Positions 31,358-34,552 of a stretch of DNA of 34,552 nucleotides are shown in pieces (position 1 is the stretch's first letter; the number at the start of each line of letters is the position of its first letter). The translations under genes and the position numbers were made by a program. The notes under the pieces were generated by a model. The model saw only the letters and a program-made list of their open reading frames with translations. It was not told the DNA's origin and searched no databases. Source of the DNA: a bacterium (lineage in GTDB: Bacteria > Verrucomicrobiota > Verrucomicrobiia > Limisphaerales > UBA11358); contig JAJXYT010000020.1 in NCBI GenBank assembly GCA_021780375.1, positions 1 to 34,552 on the forward strand. Reading direction: 5' to 3'.

Positions 31358-33163
31358 ATGAAATCTGAAGATCCCGGCAAAATAGAGCCGACGAATCGCG
31401 GGGACGAAGGCGTGCTCGTGTTTCGCGACGTCCGCAAACAATTTGTCGCCGGCCGGCGCATCGTCCCGGCGCTGCGCGGCGTCAGCTTTGCCGTGCGCCG
31501 GGGCGGAGTCACCGGATTGATCGGCCCGGACGGCGCGGGCAAGACGACGCTGATGCGGCTGGCGGTGGGTTTGTTCGCCCCGGATGCGGGCCGGATCACC
31601 GCGCTGGGTTTCGACGCGCCCACCCAGTCGCTCGCGGTGCAATCGCGAGTCGGCTACATGCCGCAGCGGTTCGGCCTTTACGAAGACCTTTCCGTTCAGG
31701 AAAACCTCGATCTCTACGCGGATTTGCAGGGGCTGCCGCACGCGACGCGGGCGGGACGGTATCACGAATTGATGCAGATGACGGGTCTGGCCCGGTTCAC
31801 GCAGCGGCTGGCCGGGAAGTTGTCCGGCGGCATGAAACAAAAACTCGGCCTCGCCTGCACGCTGGTCCGCCCGCCGCAACTCCTGTTGCTCGACGAGCCA
31901 ACCGTCGGCGTGGACCCGGTGTCGCGGCGCGAACTCTGGGAGATCGTTTATAGCCTCGTGAAAAAGCAAGGTTTGAGCGTGCTGCTCAGCACGGCCTACA
32001 TGGACGAGGCGGAACGCTGCGACGAAGTCATCCTGCTGCACGAGGGCGAAGTGCTCGGCCACGGCCCGCCGCGACAGTTTAGCAACCGGATGCGCGGCCG
32101 CGCCTGGCTGGTGAGCGCGCCGGGACTCAAAAAGCGGACGGTGCAGGAAAAACTCGCGGCGGGAGCGAACGTGATGGACGCGGTCATCCAGGGCGAGCAA
32201 GTGCGACTGGTCATGGGAACCGACGCCGTTCCCGACGCGGGACGATTGTTGCCGGAGGTCGCCGGGGTTTCCATCCAGCCGGTGGCGCCGCGACTGGAGG
32301 ACAGCTTTGTGGCGATGTTGCGTCAACAGCGCACCGACGGCGGCGGCGCGCCATCCCGCCCGTCCGCGCCGCCAAACTCCAAACGCGGGAACAACGGGCC
32401 CGGCCCGGTCATTGAGGTCAACCACGTCCAGCGGCGGTTCGGCAATTTTTACGCGGTCAAAGACGTGAGCTTTCACGTCGAACGCGGCGAGGTGTTCGGC
32501 CTGCTGGGGGCGAACGGCGCCGGCAAATCCACGACGTTCCGGATGCTGTGCGGCCTGTTGCCGGTCAGCGAAGGCAGCGTGCGGGTCGCCGGGCTGGACC
32601 TGCGGCACGCGGCGGCGACGGCGCGGGGGCGGATCGGTTACATGTCGCAGAAATTTTCGCTTTATGGAAATCTCAGCGTGGGCGAGAACCTGCGGTTTTT
32701 CAGCAGCGCCTACGGGCTGTCGGGAGCGCGGCAGCGCGAACAGATGGACCGGGCGCTGGACGAGTTTGAACTGGCCGGAGTGGTCGGATCCAACAGCCTC
32801 GATCTGCCGCTCGGCCACAAGCAGCGGCTGGCGATGGCCTGCACCCTGATGCACGAGCCGGACATTTTGTTTCTGGACGAACCGACTTCGGGTGTGGACC
32901 CGCTGGCGCGGCGCGAGTTCTGGAGCCGCCTCAACGCGCTGGCGGAACAAGCCGTCACCATCATGGTCACCACGCATTTCATGGAAGAAGCCGATTATTG
33001 CGACCGGCTGGCGATCATGGCCGACGGTAAAATTCTGGCGCTGGGCACGCCCGGGGAAATCAAACAACACCAGCGCTCCGCCGCGCAACCGGAACCGACG
33101 ATGGAAGAGGCATTTATCGCGCTGATTGAAGGCCAGGGGAAACAAACGGGGGGTGCGAAATGA
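31358..33163 (+). CDS. Double ABC ATPase (YbhF-like)
   Basis: The 601-residue protein has two nucleotide-binding domains. The first has GPDGAGKTT (56-64), LSGGMKQKLGLA and LLLLDEPTVGVDP. The second has GANGAGKST, LPLGHKQRLAMA and ILFLDEPTSGVDP. The altered second signature (LPLGHKQ for LSGGQ) is normal in YbhF-type proteins as I know them. A linker rich in proline and glycine lies at about residues 325-350. It should power the permease encoded downstream in drug or lipid export, with the HlyD-type adaptor. The ATPase stop overlaps the ATG of a small repeat-borne frame. Confidence 0.93.
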   Translation: MKSEDPGKIEPTNRGDEGVLVFRDVRKQFVAGRRIVPALRGVSFAVRRGGVTGLIGPDGAGKTTLMRLAVGLFAPDAGRITALGFDAPTQSLAVQSRVGYMPQRFGLYEDLSVQENLDLYADLQGLPHATRAGRYHELMQMTGLARFTQRLAGKLSGGMKQKLGLACTLVRPPQLLLLDEPTVGVDPVSRRELWEIVYSLVKKQGLSVLLSTAYMDEAERCDEVILLHEGEVLGHGPPRQFSNRMRGRAWLVSAPGLKKRTVQEKLAAGANVMDAVIQGEQVRLVMGTDAVPDAGRLLPEVAGVSIQPVAPRLEDSFVAMLRQQRTDGGGAPSRPSAPPNSKRGNNGPGPVIEVNHVQRRFGNFYAVKDVSFHVERGEVFGLLGANGAGKSTTFRMLCGLLPVSEGSVRVAGLDLRHAAATARGRIGYMSQKFSLYGNLSVGENLRFFSSAYGLSGARQREQMDRALDEFELAGVVGSNSLDLPLGHKQRLAMACTLMHEPDILFLDEPTSGVDPLARREFWSRLNALAEQAVTIMVTTHFMEEADYCDRLAIMADGKILALGTPGEIKQHQRSAAQPEPTMEEAFIALIEGQGKQTGGAK

Positions 33164-33188
33164 ACAAAGCCGCATTTTCGGAAGAGGT

Positions 33189-33323
33189 TTGCGCGGGCGC
33201 GTCAGCGTCTGGGAGTGCGGTGGCCGTGACACCGCTTTGGAACGAGTGTGCCGGTCATCAGTTTAACACGCTTCAAAGCAGCGTCGCGCTCCGCTTGCCG
33301 CCGCAGTCCAAAACCTGGCGGCA
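33189..33323. repeat. Palindromic ~130-bp repeat, copy B (between ATPase and permease genes)
   Basis: Second copy of the element at 31206-31333, in the same orientation. The two are about 2 kb apart. The core between the two inverted halves differs in length and sequence, while the outer blocks are well conserved. A 67-codon frame (33160-33363) runs through it. It starts at an ATGA with the ATPase stop and ends at an ATGA with a possible permease start. Confidence 0.8.
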
Positions 33324-33377
33324 GTTCGAATGGTTCGTAGGAAGACGAATCCCTTGGAAATGACTGCCGGATCACCA

Positions 33378-34526
33378 ATGCAAAAATCAGAAAATCCTCC
33401 TGCCCGTGGCGGCGGGGCGATGCGGTTACGAGGATTGATCCGCAAGGAATTTTACCAGGTGCTGCGCGATCCGAGCAGCATTGCCATCGCGTTTCTGCTG
33501 CCGGTGGTCCTGCTGCTGATTTTTGGTTATGGCGTGTCGCTGGACGCCGGGCACGTGCCGGTGGCGCTGGTGGTGGAAGCGCCGAGCGCGGACACGGCCA
33601 GCTTTACCGGACGCTTCCAGCAGTCGCGGTATTTCGCCCCGGTCGGGATGTGGGACATGCGAGCGGCGGAGGCGGCGCTGATGGCGGGGCGGGTGGACGC
33701 GATTGTTCATTTGCGCGGTGATTTTGCGCGGCAGTTGCGCGCCCCGGGTGGCGCGCCGGTGCAGGTGATTGTCAATGGCGTGGACGCCAACACCGCGCGG
33801 CTGGTAAGCGGCTACGTCCAGGGCGTCTGGCAGGACTGGTTGGCACAACAGGCGCAGGCGCGGGGCGGGACGCTGAAAGCGCCATTGCTGGTTCAATCGC
33901 GGGTCTGGTTCAACAGCGAATTGCGGAGTCGCGATTTTCTCGTGCCGGGCCTGATTGCCATCATCATGACGTTGATCGGCGCGCTGTTGACGGCGCTGGT
34001 GATGGCGCGGGAATGGGAGCGCGGCACGATGGAGGCGCTCATGGTCACGCCGGTGACGATGGGCGAGGTCTTGCTGGGCAAGCTGCTGCCGTATTACCTG
34101 ATGGGCATGGGCGGCATGGCGTTGTCGGTGGCGATGGCCGTCTGGTTGTTCGGCGTGCCGCTGCGCGGTTCGCTGTGGCTGCTGTTTGCCGCCTCGTCCT
34201 TGTTCCTGCTGGCGGCGCTGGGCATGGGGCTGCTGATTTCCACGGTGACGAAAAACCAGTTTGTCGCCGGCCAGGTCGCCATCATCACGACCTATCTGCC
34301 GGCCTTCATCCTTTCGGGATTCATCTTTGACATCGGCAGCATGCCCGGCGCGGTGCAGGCGGTCACGCACATCGTCGCCGCGCGCTATTTTGTGGCGATT
34401 TTGCAGACGCTGTTTCTGGCGGGCAACGTCTGGCCGGTCATCCTGCCCAACGCGCTGGCGCTGGTGCTGATGGCGGCGTTTTTTCTCGGCCTGAGCCGGC
34501 GCAAAATGCGGAAACGGCTGGAATAG
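33378..34526 (+). CDS. ABC-2 type permease (YbhS-like)
   Basis: From ATG 33378 the product has 382 residues; ATG 33360 and ATG 33420 are alternatives, the last having a G-rich stretch before it. The N-terminus reads LRGLIRKEFYQVLRDPSSIA, the hallmark of this family. A first membrane helix (FLLPVVLLLIFGYG) is followed by a periplasmic domain of about 170 residues, and then five helices including LIAIIMTLIGALLTALVMARE, with the EREWERGTMEALMVTP-like block (here AREWERGTMEALMVTPVTMGE). It forms the membrane channel of the exporter with the partner starting at 34535. Confidence 0.92.
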   Translation: MQKSENPPARGGGAMRLRGLIRKEFYQVLRDPSSIAIAFLLPVVLLLIFGYGVSLDAGHVPVALVVEAPSADTASFTGRFQQSRYFAPVGMWDMRAAEAALMAGRVDAIVHLRGDFARQLRAPGGAPVQVIVNGVDANTARLVSGYVQGVWQDWLAQQAQARGGTLKAPLLVQSRVWFNSELRSRDFLVPGLIAIIMTLIGALLTALVMAREWERGTMEALMVTPVTMGEVLLGKLLPYYLMGMGGMALSVAMAVWLFGVPLRGSLWLLFAASSLFLLAALGMGLLISTVTKNQFVAGQVAIITTYLPAFILSGFIFDIGSMPGAVQAVTHIVAARYFVAILQTLFLAGNVWPVILPNALALVLMAAFFLGLSRRKMRKRLE

Positions 34527-34534
34527 GACACGCG

Positions 34535-34552
34535 ATGTGGCGACGAATCCAA
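34535..34552 (+). CDS. Start of a second ABC-2 permease (partial)
   Basis: ATG 34535 begins eight bases after the first permease and reads MWRRIQ up to the edge. In ybhGFSR-type operons a second permease (YbhR-like) follows, often starting with M-[WF]-RRI. Only six codons are visible, so the call rests on context. Confidence 0.55.

Noticed and set aside
32800..32835. Degenerate ABC signature (LPLGHKQ) in the second ATPase domain as a sign of inactivation.
   Set aside because: This form is usual for the second domain of YbhF-type proteins as I know the family, and Walker A and B are intact.
31193..33232. A 679-codon open frame antisense to the double ABC ATPase.
   Set aside because: It is a mirror frame of a clear ABC protein, crossing both palindromic repeats.

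Overview
The window is a 34.5 kb, GC-rich bacterial segment. It most resembles a free-living Verrucomicrobiota (Pedosphaera/Limisphaera-like) genome. That placement is an inference from a GDSL-like protein with an FGDGVST motif, FadL-type porins, an IS1380 relic, and two families of short palindromic repeats of a kind I associate with this phylum. No rRNA or phylogenetic marker confirms it.

Layout. (1) Positions 1-3.6 kb are a decayed accessory strip: the start of an MBL-fold nuclease-like gene running off the left edge, a tRNA with anticodon CAU, a frameshifted DUF3843-like gene, a DUF433/DUF5615-type toxin-antitoxin pair behind a perfect palindrome, a broken tyrosine integrase, and an orphan 3' half of a second CAU tRNA. 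(2) 3.7-6.2 kb holds a DUF423 membrane protein, a class II-type histone deacetylase-family hydrolase and a secreted GH26 glycosidase. (3) 6.1-13.8 kb, minus strand, carries a PhcB-like SAM methyltransferase with three multidomain phosphorelay proteins. It resembles the Ralstonia phcBSRQ quorum-sensing locus. (4) 14.0-17.6 kb has two FadL-family outer-membrane porins flanking an acyltransferase-like gene. The first porin sits behind a near-perfect sigma-54 promoter. Together, blocks 3 and 4 could make, sense and pass a fatty-acyl signal. (5) 17.8-19.9 kb has a GDSL-like secreted protein lacking catalytic residues and an internally deleted IS1380 transposase.

(6) 20.1-25 kb is a tightly packed plus-strand operon behind an ArsR-type regulator with its own operator: a CxC protein, a GcvH-like lipoyl carrier, two DGC-type cysteine proteins, an OsmC peroxidase, a dihydrolipoamide dehydrogenase, an AhpD-like protein and a thioredoxin. 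I read this as a self-contained, lipoyl-driven thiol-redox module, which is the most promising novel system here. (7) 25.2-30.0 kb continues with a lone CBM48 protein, small translationally coupled ORFs, a DedA-rhodanese fusion, glycogen phosphorylase and a truncated channel-like protein. (8) 30.0-34.55 kb is a YbhGFSR-type efflux operon (HlyD, double ABC ATPase, ABC-2 permease, start of a second permease) with a ~130 bp palindromic repeat in both gene junctions.

Most genes in blocks 6-8 overlap by ATGA/TGATG or are separated by a few bases, so they may form one long transcription unit. Two copies of a 133-bp repeat lie inside block 6, one of them extending the reading frame of a DGC gene.
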